From the NCBI GenBank assembly GCA_046582185.1, contig JAYGEX010000010.1, forward strand, positions 8,997-72,996: 64,000 nucleotides of DNA. Reading direction: 5' to 3'. The position numbers and the translations under genes were made by a program. Below the pieces are notes generated by a model, which was given only the letters and a program-made list of their open reading frames with translations, was not told where the DNA came from and ran no database searches. The stretch comes from GCA-002726655 sp046582185 (lineage in GTDB: Bacteria > Pseudomonadota > Gammaproteobacteria > Pseudomonadales > Azotimanducaceae). Shown piece by piece: positions 40,494 through 49,357 of this stretch (positions within the stretch are counted from its first letter, which is position 1; each line of letters opens with the position of its first letter).

Positions 40494-41558
40494 ATGGAAT
40501 TCGGACTATCACAAGAACAGATATTACTTCAGGACAGCGTCAATAAGTTCCTTAGCGATCAGGTACCCCTCAGCACCGTTCGCGAAGTCGCAGCAGGTGA
40601 TTCTACGGATGCCGACGTCTGGCAAGGATTGGCAGAAATGGGCATTCCCGGACTCCTGATTCCGGAAGAACATGGCGGTGTCGGGCTGGGCATGCTGGAT
40701 GCCGCAATCGTTGCAGAATCTCTCGGGTTTCATGTAACCCCGGGTCCGTTTATTTCAAGCGCTGTCATGGCGCCAGTTGCCTTGCTTGCTGCCGGCAAAG
40801 TAGATCTGTTAGCAGATATTGCCAGTGGCGGGCACCGGGTAGGCATCGCATTTGGCGAAGCCATCGGCGCACGAAACGATGCTGGCGTTAATATCGATGG
40901 CGAAACAATCTCAGGTAAATGTATCTTCGTTTTTGATGCAGTTGCAGACAGTTACCTCATCGCAACACCAGACAAGAAGCTCTACATGGTCTCCGCAAAT
41001 GCCGAAGGACTTAAGCGCAGCTCACTGACCATCGTTGATAAGACCCGGTCATTCTGCGAACTTGTTTTAAACGATGTTGCATGTGAATTAATTTCAGACG
41101 ACCCACAAGTGTATTCCAGCGCTCTCGATGCTGGGCGGGTCATGCAGGCTGCAGATACGCTAGGTGCCGCGCAGTGCATGGTTGATCAGGCGGTTACTTA
41201 CGCCAAGCAGCGAGAACAGTTCAACAGAGTGATTGCATCCTTCCAGGCGGTCAAACACATGTGTGCAGAGATGGCTTCCAATCTTGAACCCTGCCGGTCG
41301 CTGGTCTGGTACGCAGGACATGCACTGGACGACGTTCCTGAAGAAGCCAGGCTGATCGCGTGTCACTCGAAGGCGCACTTGTCAGAAGTAGGCCAATTCG
41401 TCGCAAAGACTTCTACAGAAGTGCACGGTGGCATGGGCTTCACTGACCTTGTCGGCCTGCACTACTGGTTCAAGCGAATTGGCGCCAACAGACAATTACT
41501 GGGCGCACCGGAACTTGTCAGGGAAGAAGCAGCAAGAATACAGGGCCTGGCAGCCTGA
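40494..41558 (+). CDS. Acyl-CoA dehydrogenase, subunit/paralogue 2
   Basis: This 354-aa protein is a shorter and more divergent acyl-CoA dehydrogenase. The N-terminal helical domain (GLSQEQILLQDSVNKFL) and the C-terminal YAKQREQFNRVIASFQAVKHMCAEM and VHGGMGFTDLVGLHYW motifs are clear. The central FAD-binding GxGSD motif of paralogue 1 is missing, as is common in the beta-type partner of heteromeric enzymes. An AGGAG site precedes ATG 40494. It probably forms a complex with the upstream protein. Confidence 0.9.
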   Translation: MEFGLSQEQILLQDSVNKFLSDQVPLSTVREVAAGDSTDADVWQGLAEMGIPGLLIPEEHGGVGLGMLDAAIVAESLGFHVTPGPFISSAVMAPVALLAAGKVDLLADIASGGHRVGIAFGEAIGARNDAGVNIDGETISGKCIFVFDAVADSYLIATPDKKLYMVSANAEGLKRSSLTIVDKTRSFCELVLNDVACELISDDPQVYSSALDAGRVMQAADTLGAAQCMVDQAVTYAKQREQFNRVIASFQAVKHMCAEMASNLEPCRSLVWYAGHALDDVPEEARLIACHSKAHLSEVGQFVAKTSTEVHGGMGFTDLVGLHYWFKRIGANRQLLGAPELVREEAARIQGLAA

Positions 41559-41704
41559 ACCTGCGATAGTAAAAACTACGATACAATAAGCGGCTACAGG
41601 ACAACGCCTTCCTTTTTATGCTTACTGATTTCTTCGGTGCTCAGGCCAAGCGACGACAGGAACTAGCTTGATCCAGATGTAATTAGTCCTCAGAATTAGT
41701 CATC

Positions 41705-43228
41705 ATGATCCAAATGAAGAATCTATCTTCGCTCATCCTGATTTCGAGCACTCTCCTCTTCGGATGTGCCCCCCCTGCAGAGCGCGAAAATATGGCGCTG
41801 CCCAACTACCATTTACTGTCGAGCTGTGAAAAGCCGGAAGATGATGCCTATGCCAATCTCATCGAGGAAAGCCTTTGCGGCACTATTTCCGTCTTCGAAG
41901 ATAGAGATGATCGAACCGGCCGTAAAATTGATCTGAACATTATGTTATTGCCCGCAACGACATCAGCGGTGAAACCGGATCCCATATTCTTCCTCGCAGG
42001 TGGCCCTGGTCAGTCTGCTGTTGAGACGGGCCCTGCACTATTTACGGTGCTGCGAAAGCTTAGGAAGGAGCGGGATATTGTCCTGGTAGACCAGCGAGGC
42101 ACGGGGCAATCCAGTTCACTTGCTTGCGAACTGGACATTCCTGTATTGGAGCAATTGAGTCTTAGCATCGAAGAAATAACAGTACTTCACACCGCACAAC
42201 TAAAGAAATGTCTCACCGAGTTTGACGCCAACCCCGCCTTGTATACGACGCCCATTGCCATGGATGATCTCAACGAGGTCAGGGAAGTTCTGGGTTATGA
42301 CAAGATTAATCTGCTCGGCATCTCATACGGCACTCGCGCCGGGCTTGTTTATTTGCGCCGTCATGAAGACACCGTCCGGAGCATCGTATTAGACGCAGTC
42401 GCGCCAACAACGATGGTCATTCCTAAGAATGTTGCAGTAGATGCCCAATCAGCATTCGAACAAATGTTGGCCGATTGCCAGTCTCAACCAGGATGCAAAC
42501 AGGCATTTCCTGATCTGCATGCTCACTTCAGGGAGGTCGTTGAACGGCTGCAAACAGTCGCTGAAACGGTAACGATACGACATCCTCGCACCGGCGTCGC
42601 CATTAGGGGCACAGTTGACCCGCTGCTTATCAGCCGGCTGACACGTGGCGTACTCTACAGCAGGACACTCTCCCAACTACTTCCGCTGGTGATTGAAGAA
42701 GCCTACAAGGGCAACTATCAGCCTTTGTCCACACTCTCGTATTCCATGAGCGGCGAAGATAGCCAGTTAAGTACTGGCATGATGTTGTCGGTACTGTGCG
42801 CTGAAGACATGACGCTTCTTGATTCACCATACAACACAGAGGATTTCGACAACCCACTCTTCAACATGCTCTCCGGTGCCTGTGAATTCTGGCCAAGGGG
42901 CTCCATACCGGAAGACTACTTTAACGCAGTAAGCTCAATGGTCCCGGTACTGCTGACCTCAGGAATACTCGATCCTATTACACCACCGAAATATGCATGG
43001 GAAGCGGCAGCAACCCTTGGCAATTCGGAACATGTGATCGTGCCAGGTGTCGGACATGGTTCCGTGGTTGCAGGGTGTATGCCGGAAGTTGTCGCCACAT
43101 TCTTCGATAATCCCAAGCCAAAGGAAATAAATGCGTCTTGCAGCGTTAACCTGCGCCGGCTGTTATTTTTCACCAGTTACGCAGGGGCTGTGACGAAACC
43201 TGATAATGCGGAACCAGCCAATGATTGA
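41705..43228 (+). CDS. Lipoprotein alpha/beta-hydrolase of the tripeptidyl aminopeptidase (TAP/S33) type
   Basis: This 507-aa protein has a lipobox (LLFGC, Cys21) after a signal peptide, so it should be membrane-anchored and periplasm-facing. The hydrolase fold shows the oxyanion motif FLAGGPGQSA, DQRGTGQSS, nucleophile Ser207 in GISYGT, a C-terminal TAP-like domain with Asp in GILDPITPP and His in GVGHGS. The full triad is intact. Such proteins clip N-terminal residues from peptides. Its stop region overlaps the ABC ATPase start, indicating an operon with the exporter. Confidence 0.88.
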   Translation: MIQMKNLSSLILISSTLLFGCAPPAERENMALPNYHLLSSCEKPEDDAYANLIEESLCGTISVFEDRDDRTGRKIDLNIMLLPATTSAVKPDPIFFLAGGPGQSAVETGPALFTVLRKLRKERDIVLVDQRGTGQSSSLACELDIPVLEQLSLSIEEITVLHTAQLKKCLTEFDANPALYTTPIAMDDLNEVREVLGYDKINLLGISYGTRAGLVYLRRHEDTVRSIVLDAVAPTTMVIPKNVAVDAQSAFEQMLADCQSQPGCKQAFPDLHAHFREVVERLQTVAETVTIRHPRTGVAIRGTVDPLLISRLTRGVLYSRTLSQLLPLVIEEAYKGNYQPLSTLSYSMSGEDSQLSTGMMLSVLCAEDMTLLDSPYNTEDFDNPLFNMLSGACEFWPRGSIPEDYFNAVSSMVPVLLTSGILDPITPPKYAWEAAATLGNSEHVIVPGVGHGSVVAGCMPEVVATFFDNPKPKEINASCSVNLRRLLFFTSYAGAVTKPDNAEPAND

Positions 43229-43946
43229 AGTCCGCTCTTTGTACAAATCATTCGGCGAAGTCAAGGCCGTCAAGAATGTCTCATTCCTGGCAGAAAACGG
43301 AAAAGTGACGGGCTTACTTGGGCCCAATGGTGCCGGTAAATCCACGACCTTGCGAATACTCTATGGTTTACTTGGCCAGGATTCAGGCGATGCGCTGATC
43401 GATGGTGTGGAGATCGGTTCTGATCGCATTTCCGCCCAGAAGAAAATTGGCGTGCTACCAGACAGCCATGGCTTATACATAAGGCTGACCGCCAGGGAAC
43501 ATATTCACTACTTTGGACGCTTGCACAATATCGACGAAAATAGTTTAGAAACCCGGTCAAACGAGCTTATTAAGCTGCTGGACATGACCTCAATTGCAGA
43601 TAGACGTGTCGAAGGGTTTTCCCAAGGCGAGCGAATGAAGGTTTGTCTGGCAAGGTCACTCATCCATGATCCGCCCAATGTATTACTGGACGAACCCACC
43701 AATGGCCTGGACGTAATGACAACCCGAACCGTCAGGGAGATAATTTCAGAGCTGAAGAACCGGGATATTACCGTCCTCTTCTCTAGCCACCTTATGCATG
43801 AAGTCTCAAGATTGTGTGACCACATCGTCATCATCTCTGAAGGTTCCGTCGTCGCCAACGGCACGACAGATGAGATTCGTGACACCGCAGGTGAAGATAA
43901 CCTTGAAGATGCATTTGTTAAGCTGGTCGAAAGGGTGGTGGATTAA
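43206..43946 (+). CDS. ABC transporter ATP-binding protein (NatA/CcmA type)
   Basis: This 246-aa ATPase has Walker A GPNGAGKST (about 39-47), the Q-loop, signature FSQGERMKV (about 139-147), Walker B VLLDEPTNGLD and the switch His in SSHLMHE. Start ATG 43206 overlaps the hydrolase gene by 23 nt; ATG 43221 (MIEVRSLYKSFG) is the alternative and fits the family start better. It is directly coupled to the permease gene (stop TAA and start ATG share bases at 43946). Confidence 0.93.
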   Translation: MRNQPMIEVRSLYKSFGEVKAVKNVSFLAENGKVTGLLGPNGAGKSTTLRILYGLLGQDSGDALIDGVEIGSDRISAQKKIGVLPDSHGLYIRLTAREHIHYFGRLHNIDENSLETRSNELIKLLDMTSIADRRVEGFSQGERMKVCLARSLIHDPPNVLLDEPTNGLDVMTTRTVREIISELKNRDITVLFSSHLMHEVSRLCDHIVIISEGSVVANGTTDEIRDTAGEDNLEDAFVKLVERVVD

Positions 43947-45109
43947 TGCATCCAATCACAGTTGTCCTTGGCAAGGAAATACGAGACGCCAGACGAGACA
44001 AACGTTCGGTATTGTCTGCCTTCCTTTTCCCCATCTTTGCGCCGGTTATGGTCTACTTTATGTTGACCGCGATCATCGAGCTCCGAACAGACGCGGAGAA
44101 AATCACCATACCAATTCAAGGCGGGGAACGGGCGCCGGTACTCATTCAGTGGCTGCAGGAAAAAGACGTTAAGGCCACGGAATTTACAGGGGATGCAAGG
44201 GCGGTCGTCAAAGACAAAGAGGAAAAGGTAGTACTCATCATTCCTGAAAACTATCAGCAACGATTGAGCGAGCTTCGTACGGTTCGAATTGAAGTCGTTA
44301 GTGATAGCTCCCGCACCGACGCACAGCCTGTTATCGCTCGGGTATATCAACTATTACGCGAATACAACGGTGAGATCGCGTCGCTGCGCCTTATCACAAG
44401 AGGTGTTTCTCCGGAAGTCATGCGCGTTATTGTGGGCGAGAATGTCGATGTCGCCAGCCAACAACAACGTACTGCCGCGGCGCTTAATTTCATTCCCTTA
44501 TACATCATAATGGCTGCATTTGTTGCGGGAATGGGTATCGCCGTCGACAGCACCGCCGGCGAACGAGAGAGAAAGACCCTCGAACCCTTGCTCATCAACC
44601 CCATAGAGCGGCACTATATCGTAATAGGTAAGTGGATCGCCGCCAGCCTATTCTCTGCCCTCGGCATGGTCATGACCCTCATATTGTGCGTCATGGCCAT
44701 GTTGCATGTGCCCCTGGATCAAATCGGCCTGCAATTCAGCGTATCGCCCGTTCAAGTCATGCTCATGATCATAGCAACCTTACCGCTGGCTTTGCTTGCG
44801 ACCAGCATGCAATTGTTGCTCGGTATGTTTGCCAAGTCATTTAAAGATGCGCAATCATACATAGGCTTTCTCATCTTGCTACCTGTTGTGCCTTCCATGT
44901 ACATGATGTTTAACCCGGTGGCAATGCAAGACTGGATGTTCGCCGTACCAATGCTGGGCCAGCATCTATTGTTGGTTGAGGTGCTTGGCGGTAAGTCCGT
45001 GCCATTGATAGCTTATTTTTATTCGGCACTTTCATGCCTGGTTCTTGGCATGGCTTTTGTGCTTATTACGGCAAGGCTGTTTAAGCGGGAATCAATTATC
45101 AACGGTTAG
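43946..45109 (+). CDS. ABC-2 type permease (NatB-like)
   Basis: This 387-aa inner-membrane permease has one N-terminal helix (about 25-45), a large extracytoplasmic domain (about 50-175) and five C-terminal helices. The motif AGMGIAVDSTAGERERKTLEPLLINP is the ABC-2/NatB signature (read in blocks around residues 190-215). Together with the upstream ATPase it makes a two-gene exporter. NatAB of Bacillus exports sodium, but the cargo here is unknown. The adjacent lipoprotein peptidase hints at peptide or envelope function. Confidence 0.9.
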   Translation: MHPITVVLGKEIRDARRDKRSVLSAFLFPIFAPVMVYFMLTAIIELRTDAEKITIPIQGGERAPVLIQWLQEKDVKATEFTGDARAVVKDKEEKVVLIIPENYQQRLSELRTVRIEVVSDSSRTDAQPVIARVYQLLREYNGEIASLRLITRGVSPEVMRVIVGENVDVASQQQRTAAALNFIPLYIIMAAFVAGMGIAVDSTAGERERKTLEPLLINPIERHYIVIGKWIAASLFSALGMVMTLILCVMAMLHVPLDQIGLQFSVSPVQVMLMIIATLPLALLATSMQLLLGMFAKSFKDAQSYIGFLILLPVVPSMYMMFNPVAMQDWMFAVPMLGQHLLLVEVLGGKSVPLIAYFYSALSCLVLGMAFVLITARLFKRESIING

Positions 45110-45184
45110 ATCGGATCTAAGATTCTTGCAATGTCCGCATGTTCGCTCGAAATCTTGTCCATCACCTTGCATATTCATGCCTAA

Positions 45185-47191
45185 ATGTACTTGCCTCTAC
45201 GCAGCCAAACGATATGCTTGAGCATCATTCAATTAATGAATATCACGACCATGACTGACTATTCTCCACTTCCGGAATCAGATCGCTCGCCAAAACCAGC
45301 GACAAAAACTACCAAAACTGTTCAGCAATCATTCAAGGATAAACTGAACTTTAACGACCGGCAGAGTTTCCATGACGCAAAGCGAGGCTTTATTGCCTCT
45401 ATCGACCCGATAACAATCACCCGGGAAGACAGCGGGCGAGCCGTCTTCGATATGTCGAAGATGGGTTTCCTCGATGGCGAAGCACCAGATACCGTCAATC
45501 CATCCCTCTGGCGGCAGGCGCAACTAAACGCCCAGCATCATGGCTTATATGAGGTAGTTGAAGGCATCTACCAAATTCGCTCATTTGATATCGCCAATAT
45601 GACGCTGATTAAGGGTGAAACCGGGTGGATTATTATCGATCCGCTGACCTCATCTGAATCATCAAGGGCAGGCCTCAAGCTGGCTAATGAGCATCTGGGG
45701 GAGCGTCCGGTTATCGCGGTGATTCATACCCATAGTCATGCAGATCACTTTGCCGGTGTCCTGGGCGTGATTACAGCAGAGCAAGCTGAGTCAGGCGAAG
45801 TCGCTGTCATCGCACCCATAGACTTCGTCAACGAATCCATCTCCGAAAATGTGCTCGCTGGCAATGTCATGAACCGGCGAGCAACCTATATGTACGGAAA
45901 CTTGCTCGCGCCTTCCGCCACCGGCTTTGTAACCGCCGGCCTCGGGGCAGCCGTATCAATGGGAACGACAGGATTCGTGGTTCCTAACGATATAGTTTCT
46001 GAGACTGGCGAAACCAGAACCATTGATGGTATCGAGATCGAATTCCAGATGACCATGGGCACCGAGGCGCCTGCAGAGATGGTCTTCTATTTCCCGCAAT
46101 TCAAAGCATTGTGCATGTCTGAAATCACCTCTCATCATCTGCACAATGTCTATACGCCACGGGGCGCGCAGGTACGTGACGCACTAGCCTGGTCGGCACA
46201 AATAAACGAATCCATAGATCTCTTTGGCGAACGCCTGGAGATTGAATTCGCCTGCCACCACTGGCCCATTTGGGGGAGGGAAGCAGCCGTCGACTACCTG
46301 AAAAAACAGCGTGATTTATACAAATTCATCCATGACCAGACTTTGCGCCTCGCCAATTTTGGCTACACCAAAGACGAAATTGCCGAGCAAATCCATCTGC
46401 CTGATTCACTGGGGCAGAAATTCTACAACCGGGATTACTATGGCACCGTGCACCACAATGCACGAGCCGTATATGTAAAATACCTGGGCTTCTTCGACGG
46501 TAATCCGTCGCATTTGTATCCACTGCCTCCGGTAGAAGTGGCAAATCGTTATCTCGAATATATGGGCGGCGCAAATGCAATCGTTGAGAAGGCGCAAGTA
46601 TCTTTCAACGAAGGAGACTATCGCTGGGTTGCTGAAGTCCTGAATCATATCGTCATGGCAGAACCGGATCATTTCCCGGCACGAAGCCTTTTGGCAGATA
46701 CCCTCGAACAACTGGGATATCAATCCGAATCTGCACCCTGGCGTAATTTCTATCTCTGCGGCGCACTGGAGCTCAGAGAAGGATTACCCGGTGGTTCAGC
46801 GTTTGGCGCATCTGAAGGTATGGCGAGAGGCATTCCCCTGTTCAATCTCTTCCAGACGATGGCGGTAAGGCTTAACGGTGAACGAGCGGACGGTATTACC
46901 CTGCATATCAATATCAAATTCGGCGATCAGGAGCACACGCTGCTAACAATCGAGAATTCCGTGCTGCACGCCTTTATTGGTAAACAGCATGACTCTCCAA
47001 GTGCGACAATGTTCATCAATGAACTGGACTACAAGCGGCTGATGATGGGGCTTGCTGATGCCGGTGAACTCATGGAATCAGGTGCTCTGAAGGTTAAAGG
47101 AGACTTGGGCGCACTAGCGCAGCTATCCGGTCTGTTTGATCGATTTGAACGTCGCTTTCCCATCGTCACTCCCCGGAAACCTTGGAACTAG
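45185..47191 (+). CDS. Linear alkylsulfatase (SdsA1/BDS1-like metallo-beta-lactamase fold)
   Basis: These enzymes hydrolyse alkyl sulfates such as SDS. The protein is up to 668 aa. The zinc motif HTHSHADH (about 180-187), later Glu in MSEITSHHLHN and the HHWPIWG histidine match the SdsA1 active site. A dimerisation helical domain and a C-terminal SCP2-like domain (about 555-665) follow. The start is uncertain: ATG 45185, 45236 and 45251 are all possible, and none has a clear ribosome-binding site. No obvious Sec signal is seen in the shorter forms, so location is unclear. Confidence 0.92.
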   Translation: MYLPLRSQTICLSIIQLMNITTMTDYSPLPESDRSPKPATKTTKTVQQSFKDKLNFNDRQSFHDAKRGFIASIDPITITREDSGRAVFDMSKMGFLDGEAPDTVNPSLWRQAQLNAQHHGLYEVVEGIYQIRSFDIANMTLIKGETGWIIIDPLTSSESSRAGLKLANEHLGERPVIAVIHTHSHADHFAGVLGVITAEQAESGEVAVIAPIDFVNESISENVLAGNVMNRRATYMYGNLLAPSATGFVTAGLGAAVSMGTTGFVVPNDIVSETGETRTIDGIEIEFQMTMGTEAPAEMVFYFPQFKALCMSEITSHHLHNVYTPRGAQVRDALAWSAQINESIDLFGERLEIEFACHHWPIWGREAAVDYLKKQRDLYKFIHDQTLRLANFGYTKDEIAEQIHLPDSLGQKFYNRDYYGTVHHNARAVYVKYLGFFDGNPSHLYPLPPVEVANRYLEYMGGANAIVEKAQVSFNEGDYRWVAEVLNHIVMAEPDHFPARSLLADTLEQLGYQSESAPWRNFYLCGALELREGLPGGSAFGASEGMARGIPLFNLFQTMAVRLNGERADGITLHINIKFGDQEHTLLTIENSVLHAFIGKQHDSPSATMFINELDYKRLMMGLADAGELMESGALKVKGDLGALAQLSGLFDRFERRFPIVTPRKPWN

Positions 47192-47259
47192 CCTTGTTAA
47201 TCCAACCCTTTTCGAGGTTTAAGATAGTGACATTGAGCATGTACGGCCATGGTGTTGTC

Positions 47260-47306
47260 TGGTCGCACATCTATAAACTTCAGGGCTGATTCAATCAGAG
47301 CGACCA
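47260..47306 (+). promoter_or_regulatory. Nested inverted repeat upstream of the ureohydrolase
   Basis: TGGTCGC (47260-47266) pairs with GCGACCA (47300-47306), enclosing the perfect palindrome CTGATT-C-AATCAG (47286-47298). It ends 24 bp before the start codon. This suits an operator or leader hairpin. It does not resemble the guanidine-I (ykkC) riboswitch consensus as I remember it. Confidence 0.5.
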
Positions 47307-47330
47307 CGAAGTCTGCAATGGAGAACAAAG

Positions 47331-48281
47331 ATGAATAAATTCAACCAGCCTTTGTCTGGAAACGAAATGCCACGATTCGCAGGCATCGCTACTATATTTC
47401 GCCTGCCAACGTCCGAGACCAGCAAGGGAATCGACGTCGGCATCATCGGCGTGCCTCTGGACATTGGCACGAGCAACCGCAATGGCACTCGATATGGCCC
47501 CAGACAAATACGCTCAGAGTCTGTACTGGTAAGGCCATACAATATGGCCACAGGTGCAGCACCATTTGATTCATTTCAGGTAGCAGACTTAGGGGACGTT
47601 GCCTTAAATCCCTTCAACCTGAAGGCGAGCATTGAGATTATTCAATCTCACTACGAGCAAGCATTACAAGATCCGATTATACCCGTCTCTATGGGCGGCG
47701 ATCATACGATTGCCTTGCCGATCCTGCGAGCCATTGCGAAGAAGCATGGACCCGTTGCGCTCATTCATGTGGATGCACACGCTGATGTGAATGACACCAT
47801 GTTCGGCGAAGCGGTTACCCATGGGACAATCTTCCGGAGAGCCATAGAAGAGAATTTAGTAGTGCCGGAAAATATGTTTCAAATTGGGCTGCGGGCAAGT
47901 GGTTACGCTGCAGACGATTTTGATTGGGCGCGCAACAAAGGCGTCACCGTCATTCAGGCAGAGGAGTGCTGGTATAAGTCCCTTGCACCTCTTATGGATA
48001 GAATCAGAGTCACCATCGGCAGCGAACGACCTGTTTATTTAACCTTTGATATTGATGGGCTCGACCCTTCGGTAGCGCCGGGAACGGGCACACCAGAACC
48101 TGCTGGATTAATGACGTCCCAGGGGCTGGAAATCATCCGTGGTTGCTACGGTCTGAATCTGGTGGGTTGCGACCTCGTTGAAGTATCACCACCCTATGAC
48201 ACAAGCGGTAATACGGCCCTGCTAGCGGCAAACCTGTTATTTGAAATGTTATGCGTCCTGCCCGACTGTATCCGGCGCTAG
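47331..48281 (+). CDS. Agmatinase/guanidinobutyrase-type ureohydrolase
   Basis: This 316-aa manganese ureohydrolase releases urea from a guanidino compound. Metal ligands are seen in MGGDHT (about 121-126), HVDAHADVND (about 146-155) and FDIDGLDP (about 238-245). The N-terminus NEMPRFAGIATIFRLP and the RPYNMATGAAPFDS block closely recall the guanidinobutyrase/guanidinopropionase branch of Pseudomonas rather than classical SpeB. The specific substrate cannot be fixed by eye. It is followed by an overlapping small membrane-protein gene and a DDAH-like gene. Confidence 0.9.
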   Translation: MNKFNQPLSGNEMPRFAGIATIFRLPTSETSKGIDVGIIGVPLDIGTSNRNGTRYGPRQIRSESVLVRPYNMATGAAPFDSFQVADLGDVALNPFNLKASIEIIQSHYEQALQDPIIPVSMGGDHTIALPILRAIAKKHGPVALIHVDAHADVNDTMFGEAVTHGTIFRRAIEENLVVPENMFQIGLRASGYAADDFDWARNKGVTVIQAEECWYKSLAPLMDRIRVTIGSERPVYLTFDIDGLDPSVAPGTGTPEPAGLMTSQGLEIIRGCYGLNLVGCDLVEVSPPYDTSGNTALLAANLLFEMLCVLPDCIRR

Positions 48282-48433
48282 GTTTGACTGAATTAAGCCA
48301 GGAGCCTGAAAGAAAGAGACACCTGGATTTCTGGCGCGGCTGGTTTGTAGCAGGCAGTGGCACAATCATACTTGCCCTGATGCTCGCCGCCGCAATACCT
48401 CTCTATATCTTTGCATCGGGCAAGCAAGCTTGA
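48251..48433 (+). CDS. Small single-pass membrane protein coupled to ureohydrolase and DDAH genes
   Basis: I do not recognise this 60-aa protein. It has a polar, charged N-terminal half (SQEPERKRHLDFWRGW) and one strong transmembrane helix (about 33-56). The ATG at 48251 overlaps the ureohydrolase 3' end by 31 nt; a TTG at 48284 would give a 49-aa version outside the overlap. Its TGA shares bases with the next ATG (TGATG, 48431-48435), a sign of translational coupling and of a real gene. It could be a small transporter subunit or membrane anchor for the guanidino pathway. Confidence 0.65.
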   Translation: MRPARLYPALGLTELSQEPERKRHLDFWRGWFVAGSGTIILALMLAAAIPLYIFASGKQA

Positions 48434-49308
48434 TGACAACTTTCAATGAGTACAGCCCAATACAAAGCCTAGCTGTCAGGGCCGTGGAACAAGCGTTTGT
48501 CGATGATGAGCGATTGGACCGGGATTGGCACGCACTTAGATATCACAGTCGGCCCGAGCTAACAGCTGCACAATCTGAACATCAGAAATTCGTCGACATC
48601 TTGCGCAGGCATGGCGCGGATATCATCTCTTTGGACGGCAACGATGACCTGACGCTGGACAGCATTTATACCAGAGACGCACTAATAGTAACGCCCAGCG
48701 GCCTGGTTCTATGTAACATGGGCCGTAAGAGCCGCGGCAAAGAACCCATGCTCAACGCCAAACAGTTACAAGAAGCTGGCGTGCCTGTTCACGGACAGAT
48801 CGAGGAACCAGGAACTGTTGAAGGTGGAGACTTTATCTGGCTCGACAATGTCAATGCCGCTATCGGCCTCGGCCCGCGAACGAACCAGCAGGGAATTGAA
48901 CAGTTGCAAGCACTGCTTGGCAATCAGGTGAAGCTGCATATCGTCCCACTGCCTGCTCCAGAGCACCCAGAGGATGTATTTCATCTTATGAGCATGATCT
49001 CGCCTCTCGACAAAGATCTCGCACTGATTTATCGACCCCTGATGCCGGAATCATTTTGCGCCTTCCTGAGAAACCTCGGCGTCCAGTTGATTGATGTGCC
49101 AGAAGATGAATTCCTGTCAATGGGCTGCAATATTCTTGCAACCGGGCCGAGGCGCGTAGTGATGCTCGATCAACTACCACAAACTCGTTCCCGTCTGCAG
49201 GCTGTTGGCTGTGATGTCACTACCTATTGCGGCATCGAGATTAGCCGAAAGGGAGAAGGCGGGCCTACATGTCTTACGCGCCCCCTGATTCGCAGCAAGC
49301 AAGCTTGA
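48433..49308 (+). CDS. Dimethylarginine dimethylaminohydrolase (DDAH)/amidinotransferase-family enzyme
   Basis: This 291-aa enzyme has the guanidino-modifying fold shared by DDAH, arginine deiminase and amidinotransferases. Substrate-binding and catalytic residues are visible: EGGDFIW (about 132-138), His184 in DVFHLM and the nucleophile Cys280 in GGPTCLTRPL. It should convert methylated arginine or a similar compound to citrulline plus an amine. It is coupled to the small membrane protein upstream, so it likely acts in one pathway with the ureohydrolase. ATG 48433 is chosen over TTG 48430. Confidence 0.85.
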   Translation: MTTFNEYSPIQSLAVRAVEQAFVDDERLDRDWHALRYHSRPELTAAQSEHQKFVDILRRHGADIISLDGNDDLTLDSIYTRDALIVTPSGLVLCNMGRKSRGKEPMLNAKQLQEAGVPVHGQIEEPGTVEGGDFIWLDNVNAAIGLGPRTNQQGIEQLQALLGNQVKLHIVPLPAPEHPEDVFHLMSMISPLDKDLALIYRPLMPESFCAFLRNLGVQLIDVPEDEFLSMGCNILATGPRRVVMLDQLPQTRSRLQAVGCDVTTYCGIEISRKGEGGPTCLTRPLIRSKQA

Positions 49309-49357
49309 ATCATTCAAGAGACGTCTCTAACTGTAAAGGACTACAAAATACCAATGC

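Noticed and set aside
45185..45250. N-terminal extension of the alkylsulfatase as a signal peptide
   Set aside because: The hydrophobic part is too short and interrupted; I left the start open instead of claiming export.
47260..47306. Guanidine riboswitch before the ureohydrolase
   Set aside because: The conserved ykkC core motifs I remember are absent; only inverted repeats are visible.
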